A DNA stretch of 64,000 nucleotides, taken from positions 30,722 to 94,721 of the forward strand of contig JAAEUE010000291.1 of assembly GCA_024227565.1 (NCBI GenBank), read 5' to 3'. A program made the position numbers and the translations under genes. Positions within the stretch are counted from its first letter, which is position 1, and each line of letters opens with the position of its first letter. The DNA is from Alphaproteobacteria bacterium (GTDB taxonomy: Bacteria > Pseudomonadota > Alphaproteobacteria > Rhizobiales > CAJQND01). The notes beneath the pieces were generated by a model that saw only the letters and a list, made by a program, of their open reading frames with translations, ran no database searches and had not been told where the DNA came from. Of this stretch, positions 8,223-16,025 are shown piece by piece.

Positions 8223-8343
8223 AGCGCCCGGTTGCAAGTGTCAGCGTGTCGGTGCCGCTCTTCCGGTTGTCGGAAGACCCCTCACGCTACAGCACGCCTC
8301 TGCTGGCGGCCGTAGCTGAGATATCTGCGCAGCTGGGATTCTA

Positions 8344-8378
8344 GGGCAACTTCCGCTCACATTGAGCGGAAGATGCCC
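8344..8378. repeat. Long perfect-loop inverted repeat (16-bp arms)
   Basis: GGGCA-A-CTTCCGCTCA, loop CAT, TGAGCGGAAG-A-TGCCC: the ten-base inner arms are perfect and five more outer bases pair across one A/A mismatch. No T-run follows on either strand, so it is not a standard intrinsic terminator. It lies between the pseudogene and the CBS gene, and could be an operator, an mRNA-end hairpin or a remnant of a mobile element. Confidence 0.6.
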
Positions 8379-8396
8379 AAGGTTTTCGTTACGGGC

Positions 8397-8444
8397 GAGC
8401 AACTTATCTCCGCTCAGACAATTCTGTCTGATCAGAGGTTGCTC
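8397..8444. repeat. Hairpin at the 3' end of the CBS gene
   Basis: GAGCAAC (8397-8403) pairs with GTTGCTC (8438-8444), and inside it CAGACA (8415-8420) pairs with TGTCTG (8425-8430) around ATTC. The outer arm touches the CBS-gene stop codon, so it probably forms in that mRNA's 3' end. There is no U-tract, so termination is uncertain. Confidence 0.5.
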
Positions 8445-8908
8445 TAGTTGTAGCCTTGAAACATCCGCGGCAGCACGTCGCGCAAGCTTAGCAGGCCAAT
8501 GAGCTTGCCTTTGTCGGTCACCGGCAGGTGGCGGATATGGTGGCTATGCATGAGCTCCATGGCATGAGCCACAGTGTGGCGCACTTCGCATGTGATCACG
8601 TTGTCCTGCATGAGAACGGCCACATGCAGATCGAACACATCCGCACCATAGTAGCGCATGCCGCGCACCACATCGCGCTCTGAGATGATGCCTTTGATCT
8701 TGCTGCCGTCGTCGCTCACAACAAGCGCCCCCACATCTTCAAACTCCAGCTTCGCCAACACATCCGTGACCAGTTCATCGGAACCGAGCCAGGCCGTATT
8801 GCGGGGGTCATGCTTGATGAGATCACCCACATATTGAGGGACGGCGTCTGTCAAAAGAGTAATCGTTTTCCCGCATTCAACGGGACGTCGAGAGTCCATG
8901 CGCAACAT
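8444..8908 (-). CDS. CBS-domain pair protein
   Basis: The 154-residue protein consists essentially of two CBS domains, at ~28-85 (AWLGSDELVTDVLAKLEFEDVGALVV, then ISERDVVRGM) and ~95-150 (VITCEVRHTVAHAMELM, then HIRHLPVTDKGKLIGLLSLRDVL). Stand-alone CBS pairs bind adenine nucleotides and report energy state. The start is ATG 8908, with GGGAAA 6 bases upstream. It is divergent from the MscS gene. The molecular partner is unknown. Confidence 0.88.
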   Translation of the reverse strand: MLRMDSRRPVECGKTITLLTDAVPQYVGDLIKHDPRNTAWLGSDELVTDVLAKLEFEDVGALVVSDDGSKIKGIISERDVVRGMRYYGADVFDLHVAVLMQDNVITCEVRHTVAHAMELMHSHHIRHLPVTDKGKLIGLLSLRDVLPRMFQGYN

Positions 8909-9210
8909 TGGCGTTTCCCACTGTTAAATGTTTGTTCCACACTCAAATGATCGAAGCCCCGCTTCGCGAGTATCGCTGCAAAGCTGCTTTCAAGATCACT
9001 CGGTAAATGATCCAGATGAGCGGAAATATCAATTGGCCATCCATGCTAAGATTGCAGGGCAGCCATCCAATTTTCCGATAGCAAAACCCGTTCATTGGAG
9101 AAAAGAAGATCGACAACATAGACCCAGGCGCTTAAATCCAATTGCGCCGTGGCTCTGTTGCGATGCAGGCCGTGCTTCCAATCATTCGCCCTTCAAATGA
9201 GGATGACGCC
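8909..9210. other. Intergenic region between the CBS gene and mscS
   Basis: These 302 bases separate two divergent genes and must hold both promoters. I see one short perfect hairpin, CGAAGC-CCC-GCTTCG at 8952-8966, and A/T-rich patches but no recognisable operator, RNA gene or credible open frame. Confidence 0.5.
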
Positions 9211-10038
9211 ATGAATGACCAGCTGACCCCAGCCCTTCAGAACGCAATGGAGAAAGCAATGGCGGTGGTTGTCGATTATTCGTTCTCCGTTCTCGGCGCC
9301 TTTGCGGTTCTCATTATCGGCATCATCGCAGCGTCCTTGATCTCGCGCTGGAGCCGCAGACGGCTCAACCAGCTCGCCTCGGTGGATGAAACGCTGGCGG
9401 CCTTCCTGTCCAACATCATCCGTTATGCCATTCTGGTGTTGGTTCTCGTCACGGTGCTTGCTCAGTTTGGGGTGAAGACAACCAGCATTCTGGCCGCTCT
9501 GGGCGCGGCGGGTCTGGCGATCGGTCTGGCGCTGCAGGGCACATTGGCCAATGTGGCCTCGGGCATAATGCTGCTCATTCTGCGGCCCTTCAAAATTGGC
9601 GAATACATCGAAGCCGGCGAAACCGTTGGCACAGTTGAGGAGATCGGCCTGTTCACGACGGTGCTGCGGCGGCCGGACGGCCTGTTCGTCATGGCGCCCA
9701 ACGGGCAGATCTGGAACCGCTCCATCCTGAACTATTCGCGCCATCCCACCCGGCGTTTCGAGCTGGTTGTGGGCATCGGCTATGACGACGACATCGGCAA
9801 GGCGAAAAAGACGCTGCTGGAGATCGCCTCGTCCAACGCAGCTGTTCTTGAGGACCCTGAGCCGGTTGTCTATGTGAGCGCGCTTGGCGACAGCGCGGTG
9901 AACATCGGCTTGCGCGTGTGGATCAACACAAGCGATTTTCTGTCCTCAACCTGGGAGTTGACCGAAGCGGCGAAATTGAAGTTCGACAAAGCCGGACTGT
10001 CGATCCCCTATCCGCAAATGGACGTGCACACCAAGTAG
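9211..10038 (+). CDS. Small-conductance mechanosensitive channel (MscS family)
   Basis: The 275-residue protein, close to the length of E. coli MscS, has membrane spans at ~24-46 and ~68-88 and the glycine/alanine-rich pore helix at ~94-127 (AALGAAGLAIGLALQGTLAN, VASGIMLL). The beta domain follows (PFKIGEYIEAGETVGTVEEIGLF; then RPDGLFVMAPNG). It releases solutes on hypo-osmotic shock. The ATG at 9211 has GAGGAT upstream and fits the short MscS N-terminus; an in-frame ATG at 9142 would add an untypical extension. Confidence 0.92.
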   Translation: MNDQLTPALQNAMEKAMAVVVDYSFSVLGAFAVLIIGIIAASLISRWSRRRLNQLASVDETLAAFLSNIIRYAILVLVLVTVLAQFGVKTTSILAALGAAGLAIGLALQGTLANVASGIMLLILRPFKIGEYIEAGETVGTVEEIGLFTTVLRRPDGLFVMAPNGQIWNRSILNYSRHPTRRFELVVGIGYDDDIGKAKKTLLEIASSNAAVLEDPEPVVYVSALGDSAVNIGLRVWINTSDFLSSTWELTEAAKLKFDKAGLSIPYPQMDVHTK

Positions 10039-10042
10039 GGTA

Positions 10043-10495
10043 TCACTTCACGATCAGCACGGGGCACTTTGCCATCAGCTCAACACGGTGAGACACGCCG
10101 CCCCTGAGGTAGCCTTCGATGTCGCCCATACCGCGCGACCCCATCACAATCATATTGGCGTTGTGGTGCTCGCCGCGCGCGATAATCGTGCGGGCAATCG
10201 GGCCTTCCTTCACTTCGCACACAACGTCTTCAACACCCACAGACCTGGCCTTGTCGGCAGCTTCGCTGAGCATGTTTTCTGCGCCGCGTTTGAGAAACTC
10301 CAACAGATCGACCTCTTGCTGGGGGAACTGTTCAGCTTCGGCGAACTTGCGCATGGCATCGGGAATTTCCCGCGGCTTGGCCACATTCAGCAACACGGCT
10401 TTGGCTTTCAGCGCTGCGGCAATCTCAAATGCCGTGTCGGCCGACCGCATGGAATGAGACGATCCATCGATTGCAACCAGTATTGAGGAAATCAT
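10043..10495 (-). CDS. Universal stress protein (UspA family)
   Basis: This is a single 150-residue Usp domain with ILVAIDGSSHSMRSADTA at the N-terminus and the ATP-binding GSRGMGDIEGYLRGGVSHRV near the C-terminus (G-x2-G-x9-G-S/G pattern). GGAGAC precedes ATG 10495. It is convergent with mscS, the stops being 4 bp apart. Together with the CBS protein and MscS it forms a stress-type neighbourhood, though not an operon. Confidence 0.92.
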   Translation of the reverse strand: MISSILVAIDGSSHSMRSADTAFEIAAALKAKAVLLNVAKPREIPDAMRKFAEAEQFPQQEVDLLEFLKRGAENMLSEAADKARSVGVEDVVCEVKEGPIARTIIARGEHHNANMIVMGSRGMGDIEGYLRGGVSHRVELMAKCPVLIVK

Positions 10496-10592
10496 GTTCC
10501 GTCTCCTGTGTAAGTGCCTTGAGGGCTTTGATCACCATTGACAACAATGCACCAGATCCAAAACGGTCGATACCCCGGACCACTGCGTTGCC

Positions 10593-11459
10593 TTAAGCAG
10601 CTTGCCGCAGCCAGCTTGCGAACGTTTCCACATCCCGGTTCACCGTAGCTTCGGGCGGCAGTGCCAGATGGTAGCCGTAGTTCGACAATTCGGGAGTGCC
10701 CAGACGGAACAGGCTGCCGGCCTCGATCTCCTGATCCACAAGCTCATCGTTGAGCGCGATGCCTTGGCCGTCGATCACCGCCTGCACGCGCACATTGGGA
10801 TCGGGCACCACCAGCGTGTCGGCACGCTCGGTGAAGGCGAGGCCGGCCACGTCATACCAGTGCGACCAGGCGTTGCTGTCGTCGCGGTCGCGCAAAAGGG
10901 TGAAGGTTTGAAACGCCTCTGAGAGCCCAACCTCGCGAACACGGTCGCGCGCAGCCCGGTCGCCCACCGGCCAGGCGGGACAGGCGAACAGCGGCTCGGT
11001 CGGAATGTCCGTCCAGTCGCCGCAGCCCCACCGGATCGCCAGGTCAATCCCCTCTGCCTCAAGGTTCAACAGATCGATCATCGGCTGGATTCTGAGCCGC
11101 ACGCCCGGGTGCATGCGCATGAACTCCATCAGCCGGGGCGAGAGCCAGCGTGAGGCAAAGTAGGTGGTCATGCCGATTGTCAAAATGCGGTCTTCGGCCT
11201 TCCTCACGTGCTCAATCTTCCGCTCAATGGTCTCCAGCGCCGAGCGTGCCGTTGCCAACAGGTCCGCCCCTTGCGCCGTGAGCTGGGTGCCGCGCGCCAG
11301 CCTTTGAAACACCGGAAAGCCAAGCTCGCCCTCCAGCTGCTTGATCTGATAGCTCACCGCCCCCTTGGTGAGGCCGAGCTCATCGGCGGCGGCAGAAAAG
11401 CTCCCGAGGCGTGCGATCGCCTCGAAGACCGGAATTCTGTGAAAGGATCTAAAGCGCAT
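10593..11459 (-). CDS. LysR-type regulator, GcvA-like
   Basis: The 288-residue protein has an N-terminal winged HTH (residues ~5-62: VFEAIARLGSFSAAADELGL, TKGAVSYQIKQLEGELG) and a LysR substrate-binding domain. The FRSFHRIPVFEAIARLGSFS opening and IRWGCGDW in the sensor domain are typical of the GcvA group. It is divergent from mttB-gcvT across 125 bp, which fits a local regulator of a methyl/glycine-type pathway and recalls GcvA control of the glycine cleavage system. A palindrome between the genes is a candidate site. Confidence 0.88.
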   Translation of the reverse strand: MRFRSFHRIPVFEAIARLGSFSAAADELGLTKGAVSYQIKQLEGELGFPVFQRLARGTQLTAQGADLLATARSALETIERKIEHVRKAEDRILTIGMTTYFASRWLSPRLMEFMRMHPGVRLRIQPMIDLLNLEAEGIDLAIRWGCGDWTDIPTEPLFACPAWPVGDRAARDRVREVGLSEAFQTFTLLRDRDDSNAWSHWYDVAGLAFTERADTLVVPDPNVRVQAVIDGQGIALNDELVDQEIEAGSLFRLGTPELSNYGYHLALPPEATVNRDVETFASWLRQAA

Positions 11460-11491
11460 ATCAGTGCGGCCAAATTTTTTAAATGACAGTA

Positions 11492-11514
11492 CAAATGTTT
11501 TGCATTTTCATTTG
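11492..11514. promoter_or_regulatory. Candidate LysR operator
   Basis: CAAATG (11492-11497) and CATTTG (11509-11514) form perfect inverted arms separated by 11 bases, the T-N11-A geometry of LysR boxes. The site lies in the 125-bp divergent region, 32 bp from the lysR start and about 70 bp from mttB. Confidence 0.5.
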
Positions 11515-11584
11515 GAGATTAATCACAGAAGATATGAAAATCAAACAGTGTTGCACTTTGATGGTGCTTTAAGGGATAGATAAA

Positions 11585-13162
11585 TTGCACGCCTCAAGGC
11601 CAGAGACCGCTCCCCGCAGAGCCGCGGACAGCACGCTCCGGCGCGGCGGCCGTCAAGGCCGGCGCCAGCGCACGGTTGAGGCCACGGCTGCGCCAAGTAT
11701 CCAGCCAGGTGCGAAACGCCTGATCCCAAGCTATGAGCTTCTGGACACAAAATCGCTGCAGCGCCTGGAAGACCAGGCCGACTGGATCCTTCAAACCGTG
11801 GGGGTGGAGTTCCACGGCGACACTCAAGCCCTGGAGCTGTTTCGCGCAGCAGGCGCCAAAGTTGACGGAACGCGGGTATTTTTCGAGCCGGGACATGCGC
11901 GCGCCTTGTGTTCCACAGCGCCGGAACGCTTCAAGCTCCAGGCCCGGGACCCACAGCGAACCATAGAGCTGGGCGGCGACAACATCGTTCTCATGCCGGG
12001 GTATGGCTCACCCTTTGTCACAGATCTTGATCAGGGCCGGCGCTACGCAACGCTTGAGGACTTCCAGAACTTTGTGAAGCTGACCTACATGACACCCTGG
12101 CTGCATCACTCAGGCGGCACGGTGTGCGAGCCCACCGATGTGCCGGTGAACAAGCGCCATCTCGATATGGTCTATGGCCATCTGCGGTTCTCCGCCAAGC
12201 CCTTCATGGGCGGCGTCACCGCGCCTGACCGGGCTGAAGACAGCATCGCCATGGCGCGCATCGTGTTCGGCGATGGGTTCGTGGCGCGCAATGCGGTGAT
12301 GCAGGCCAACATCAACGTGAACTCGCCCCTTGTTTACGATCACACAATGTCGGCAGCTTTGCGGATATACGCTGAGGCCAACCAGTGCGTCGCCATCTCT
12401 CCGGCCATCTTCGGCGGGGCCATGGGGCCGGTCTCACCGGCCGCGGTGGTGGCCCAAACCCTTGCAGAAGGCATGGTGGGCATCGCGCTGTCGCAGCTTG
12501 TGCGGCCTGGATGTCCCGCCGTGTTGGGCAGCTTTCATTCCACAATGAGCCTGAAATCCGGCGCCCTGACCTTTGGCACTCCAGAGGCCAGCATCGCCAC
12601 CATGGCGCTGTCGCAGCTGGGCCGCAGGCTGGGTGTTCCCGTGCGTTCAGGCGGCGGCCAGATCACCGCGTCCAACGCGCCGGATGGTCAGGCCATGCAA
12701 GACAGCACCAACGCCATGTGGTCGACCATGCTGTCGGGCGCCCATCAGGTGTGGCACGCAGCCGGGTGGCTGGAAGGCGGGCTCACCATGTCCTACGAGA
12801 AGTTCATCCTGGACACAGACAATTGCGGCGCCATGCTGAAACTCATGGAGGGCATGGCGGTGACCGAGGAGACCCTGGCCCGCGATGCCTACAGCGAGGC
12901 GGGTCCGGGGGAGAACTTCCTCTCGACAGCCCACACCTTGCGCAACTTCGCCACGGCCAATTTCGAGCCCAGCGTGCCTGAAGCGGGCCCTTATGAAACC
13001 TGGCTGGAGAACGGCAGCCCCACAGCCGCCGAGCGGGCCAATCAAAGATGGAAGGCACAGCTTGCCTCCTACGAGCCGCCGGCCATGAACGATAGCGTTG
13101 ACGCCGAACTCAAAGACTTCATGGCGAGCCGCAAAGCGGCGATGCCGGACGAATGGTACTAA
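11585..13162 (+). CDS. MttB-superfamily methyltransferase (non-pyrrolysine)
   Basis: The 525-residue protein belongs to the trimethylamine methyltransferase MttB superfamily: the N-terminal basic RRGGRQGRR segment, LIPSYELLDTKSLQRLEDQA, GVEFHGD, and the C-terminal EAGPGENFLSTAHTLRNF region all fit. Archaeal MttB needs an in-frame amber codon for pyrrolysine; none is present here, so it is of the bacterial type, some of which demethylate glycine betaine or other quaternary amines with a corrinoid protein. No corrinoid-protein gene is adjacent. The start is TTG 11585, with AAGGGA 7 bases upstream. It is followed at 17 bp by a GcvT-like gene, so both probably act in the same methyl-group pathway. 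Confidence 0.85.
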   Translation: MHASRPETAPRRAADSTLRRGGRQGRRQRTVEATAAPSIQPGAKRLIPSYELLDTKSLQRLEDQADWILQTVGVEFHGDTQALELFRAAGAKVDGTRVFFEPGHARALCSTAPERFKLQARDPQRTIELGGDNIVLMPGYGSPFVTDLDQGRRYATLEDFQNFVKLTYMTPWLHHSGGTVCEPTDVPVNKRHLDMVYGHLRFSAKPFMGGVTAPDRAEDSIAMARIVFGDGFVARNAVMQANINVNSPLVYDHTMSAALRIYAEANQCVAISPAIFGGAMGPVSPAAVVAQTLAEGMVGIALSQLVRPGCPAVLGSFHSTMSLKSGALTFGTPEASIATMALSQLGRRLGVPVRSGGGQITASNAPDGQAMQDSTNAMWSTMLSGAHQVWHAAGWLEGGLTMSYEKFILDTDNCGAMLKLMEGMAVTEETLARDAYSEAGPGENFLSTAHTLRNFATANFEPSVPEAGPYETWLENGSPTAAERANQRWKAQLASYEPPAMNDSVDAELKDFMASRKAAMPDEWY

Positions 13163-13179
13163 CCCCTTGGGAGACCCCT

Positions 13180-14274
13180 ATGACCGAAGAACTCAGCCGC
13201 ACCTCAGCCCTTGCCTCACGCCACAAAGCGCTTGGATCTGGCCTTGAAGACTGGAACGGAATGGGCACCGCCTGGACCTACAACACCGACCCGAACGACG
13301 AACATGACGCCGTGCGCGCAGGGGCCGGCATGTTCGACATGTCGCCGTTGAAGAAGGTTTTCGTGCGGGGAACTGATGCCATGGTGGTGTTGAACCATCT
13401 CTCCACGAGAGAATTGTCGCGGGTCAGCCCCGGCCATGCCGCCTATCTCTCGGTGCTCACAGAGAACGGCACCATGGCAGATGATGCGATTGTGTCGAAC
13501 AATGGCGGCGATGAATGGATGATCGTACACGGGTCCGGCGATACCATGGCGTTGCTTGAAGTCTCCGCAAACGGTCGCTCAGTTGAACTTGAGTTCACAG
13601 ATGCCTTGCATGACATTTCCGTCCAGGGCCCAGGCGCCTTGGACATCCTGAACGCCCATTGTGATGCTGATCTGGGCGCCATGAAATACTTCCACCACGC
13701 CCCAGCCACGCTTTTCGGCCATGCCTGCAGGATCTCTCGCACAGGCTATTCCGGCGAACGCGGCTACGAGGTTTTTGCCGATGAAAGCGTGGTGGGCGAG
13801 GTCTGGGACGGCCTGGTCGCTGCGGGCGTCATGCCATGTTCCTTTACCGCGCTCGACAAAGTGCGCATCGAAGCCGGCCTTCTGTTCTACGGCTACGACA
13901 TGACCACCGATCACACGCCTTGGGAGGTTGGATTGGGCTTTACGGTCAACCGCGACAAGGCCGCATTCCGGGGCCGGGATGCCGTTCTGGCTGCAGAGGG
14001 CAACGAGAAGCTGCACAACGTGTGCCTGGATATCGCCCATGACGACATGGTCAATGGCGAGGAGGTGTTGGCACAAGGCGGCACCGAGGTCGGTGTGGTC
14101 AACAGCCCGTGCTATTCGCACCGTTTGGGCAAATCGCTGGCTCTGGCCCATGTGGCGCCCTCAGCATCGGCGGTGGGCACAAGCCTGACCGTGAGCGGCG
14201 GCGGCATCGAGACCACGGCAACAGTGGTGGCCATGCCCATTTACGATCCCCAGAAGTCCCGCACGCACACTTGA
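13180..14274 (+). CDS. GcvT-like aminomethyltransferase
   Basis: The 364-residue protein has the folate-dependent glycine-cleavage T fold: GMFDMSPLKKVFVRGTDA, the conserved aspartate region MADDAIVSNNGGDEW, SRTGYSGERGYEVFA and the C-terminal barrel ending in ALAHVAPSASAVGTSL. Such stand-alone proteins transfer methyl or methylene groups from glycine, dimethylglycine or related substrates to tetrahydrofolate. The start is ATG 13180, with GGGAG upstream. No gcvH or gcvP is nearby, so a role with the upstream MttB homologue is more likely than in glycine cleavage. The TGA stop overlaps a candidate Fnr box. Confidence 0.87.
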   Translation: MTEELSRTSALASRHKALGSGLEDWNGMGTAWTYNTDPNDEHDAVRAGAGMFDMSPLKKVFVRGTDAMVVLNHLSTRELSRVSPGHAAYLSVLTENGTMADDAIVSNNGGDEWMIVHGSGDTMALLEVSANGRSVELEFTDALHDISVQGPGALDILNAHCDADLGAMKYFHHAPATLFGHACRISRTGYSGERGYEVFADESVVGEVWDGLVAAGVMPCSFTALDKVRIEAGLLFYGYDMTTDHTPWEVGLGFTVNRDKAAFRGRDAVLAAEGNEKLHNVCLDIAHDDMVNGEEVLAQGGTEVGVVNSPCYSHRLGKSLALAHVAPSASAVGTSLTVSGGGIETTATVVAMPIYDPQKSRTHT

Positions 14275-14284
14275 CCTAGATCAA
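14271..14284. promoter_or_regulatory. Fnr/FnrL-type box upstream of hemA
   Basis: TTGACCTAGATCAA matches the alphaproteobacterial Fnr consensus TTGAY-N4-RTCAA at every specified base. It overlaps the stop codon of the gcvT-like gene and lies about 318 bp before hemA. FnrL control of hemA is known in Rhodobacter. The distance is long for a class II site, so the promoter would have to lie well upstream of the gene. Confidence 0.6.
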
Positions 14285-14601
14285 CGCTGCTGCGGAGCGT
14301 GTCATCTACCTTTTTCGTTAAGCCAGGGTGACGGTGTCACCACTGGCGAAATGATCAGATTTTGAGGCAATGACAAACTGACGCGACCCCAAAAAGCACA
14401 GCAATTCTACCAATAATGCGCAATCGCCACACTTGGCCGCATCTGAGCTTTGGTTTACAATTGTTCTAAACTTGGCATCGCACCCGTGCCGGCGCCGTTC
14501 GCCTTGTGACTCTGCTCACAGATGAACCCGCAGCAAAAGTGCTATCGGCAAACAAAGAATGTGCAGCCTGAGGGCGTTGAAGAGTTTGAGGAAGTCGTTT
14601 G
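14275..14601. other. hemA upstream region with two further palindromes
   Basis: This 327-base gap has no gene. It contains CCAG-GGTGAC, GGT, GTCACC-A-CTGG at 14323-14346, a near-perfect hairpin without a T-run, and GTTTACAATTGTTCTAAAC at 14453-14471, which has GTTTA/TAAAC half-sites around the palindrome ACAATTGT. With the Fnr box at its left end, this looks like an extended hemA control region. It could also hold the gcvT transcript end. Confidence 0.45.
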
Positions 14602-15819
14602 ATGAACTACGATGAATTCATGTCAGGAAAGCTCGACGCGTTGCGCGACGACGGAAACTACCGGGTGTTCGCCGACCTTGAACGCCAGCGCGGGAAGTTT
14701 CCGCGCGCCACCCGCCACGACGCCGACGGCACCACCAGCGAAGTCACCGTCTGGTGCTCCAACGACTACCTGGGCATGGGCCAGCACCCAGCCGTTCTGG
14801 ACGCCATGAAAGGCGCGATCGACCGCTGCGGCGCAGGCGCCGGCGGCACCCGCAACATCTCCGGCACCAACCACTATCACGTGGAGCTGGAGCACGAATT
14901 GGCCGATCTGCATGGCAAGGAAGCGGCCCTGATCTTCACATCGGGATACGTGTCAAACTGGGCCTCGCTCAGCACCCTGGCGTCGCGCATGCCCAATTGC
15001 GTGGTCTTGTCTGACGCCGGCAACCACGCCTCGATGATCGAAGGCATCCGCCATTCGCGGGCCGACAAGGTTGTGTTCAAACACAACGATGTTGAGGATC
15101 TCGCCCGCAAGCTCTCTGAAATCGACCCGGAGCGCCCCAAGATCGTGGCCTTCGAAAGCGTTTACTCCATGGATGGCGACATTGGCCCGATTGCAGAGTT
15201 CTGCGACGTGGCTGAGCAATATGGCGCCATGACCTATCTCGATGAAGTGCACGCTGTTGGCCTCTATGGCCCGCGCGGCGGCGGGATTGCAGAACGCGAA
15301 GGCCTGATGGACCGCGTGGACGTGATTGAAGGCACATTGGGCAAGGCGTTCGGTGTCATGGGCGGATACATCACCGCCTCAAAAACCATATGCGACTTTG
15401 TCCGCTCGTTCTCGTCCGGGTTCATTTTCACCACTGCGTTGCCGCCAGCAGTGGCAGCAGGGGCCATCACCTCGATCCGGCATCTCAAACAATCAGACAC
15501 AGAACGGCTGGCCCAGCGCGAACGCGTGGCCAAGCTGCGCCAACGTCTTGATCAACTTGCAATTCCCTATATGGCCAACGAGAGCCACATAGTGCCCGTG
15601 GTCGTTGGCGACCCGGTGAAGTGCAAATGGATCACCGACTGGCTGCTCGACAATGCCGGCATCTATGTGCAACCGATCAACTATCCCACCGTGCCCAAAG
15701 GCACCGAACGCCTGCGCATCACCCCCTCTCCGCTCCACACGAATGAAGACATTGAAAACCTGGTCAATGCCTTGAGCGAGCTCTGGTCGCAATGCGCCTT
15801 GAGCCGGGCGGTCGCATAG
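14602..15819 (+). CDS. hemA: 5-aminolevulinate synthase
   Basis: This 405-residue PLP enzyme condenses glycine and succinyl-CoA to 5-aminolevulinate, the first step of the C4 haem pathway, which is typical of Alphaproteobacteria. The PLP lysine is K248 ([13 protein letters not shown]), identical in position to the Rhodobacter enzyme. The motifs [31 protein letters not shown] and [12 protein letters not shown] are intact. The start is ATG 14602, with GAGGAAG about 9 bases upstream; an adjacent TTG at 14599 is less likely. The gene stands alone with a long upstream control region. Confidence 0.97.
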   Translation: MNYDEFMSGKLDALRDDGNYRVFADLERQRGKFPRATRHDADGTTSEVTVWCSNDYLGMGQHPAVLDAMKGAIDRCGAGAGGTRNISGTNHYHVELEHELADLHGKEAALIFTSGYVSNWASLSTLASRMPNCVVLSDAGNHASMIEGIRHSRADKVVFKHNDVEDLARKLSEIDPERPKIVAFESVYSMDGDIGPIAEFCDVAEQYGAMTYLDEVHAVGLYGPRGGGIAEREGLMDRVDVIEGTLGKAFGVMGGYITASKTICDFVRSFSSGFIFTTALPPAVAAGAITSIRHLKQSDTERLAQRERVAKLRQRLDQLAIPYMANESHIVPVVVGDPVKCKWITDWLLDNAGIYVQPINYPTVPKGTERLRITPSPLHTNEDIENLVNALSELWSQCALSRAVA

Positions 15820-16025
15820 ACCATTCAGCTTTCTGCATCCCGGTCTCTTGAGGCAGGGCCCGGGAAGAAAACCAAAAAGGTTGGGTCACGTCAAAAACCG
15901 CCACAAAAGGCGGCAGAACGAACTTTTTGTTCATCAAAATCACCTTACCAGAGACCGAATCTCAAATACCTGTCGACAATCGGCCTTATAATGGCTCTAT
16001 GGTCAAATATGTGTTTGGTTGAAAG

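Noticed and set aside
7977..8315. Plus-strand frame over the SDR relic.
   Set aside because: The minus strand carries clear SDR landmarks; the plus-strand product is arginine/histidine rich with no family features.
10536..10549. CATTG-ACAA-CAATG palindrome between the universal stress gene and LysR as a regulator site.
   Set aside because: The arms are only five bases and no related copy was seen; too weak to call.
11585..13162. MttB as a pyrrolysine protein.
   Set aside because: The frame has no in-frame TAG before its stop, so it is the bacterial non-pyrrolysine type.
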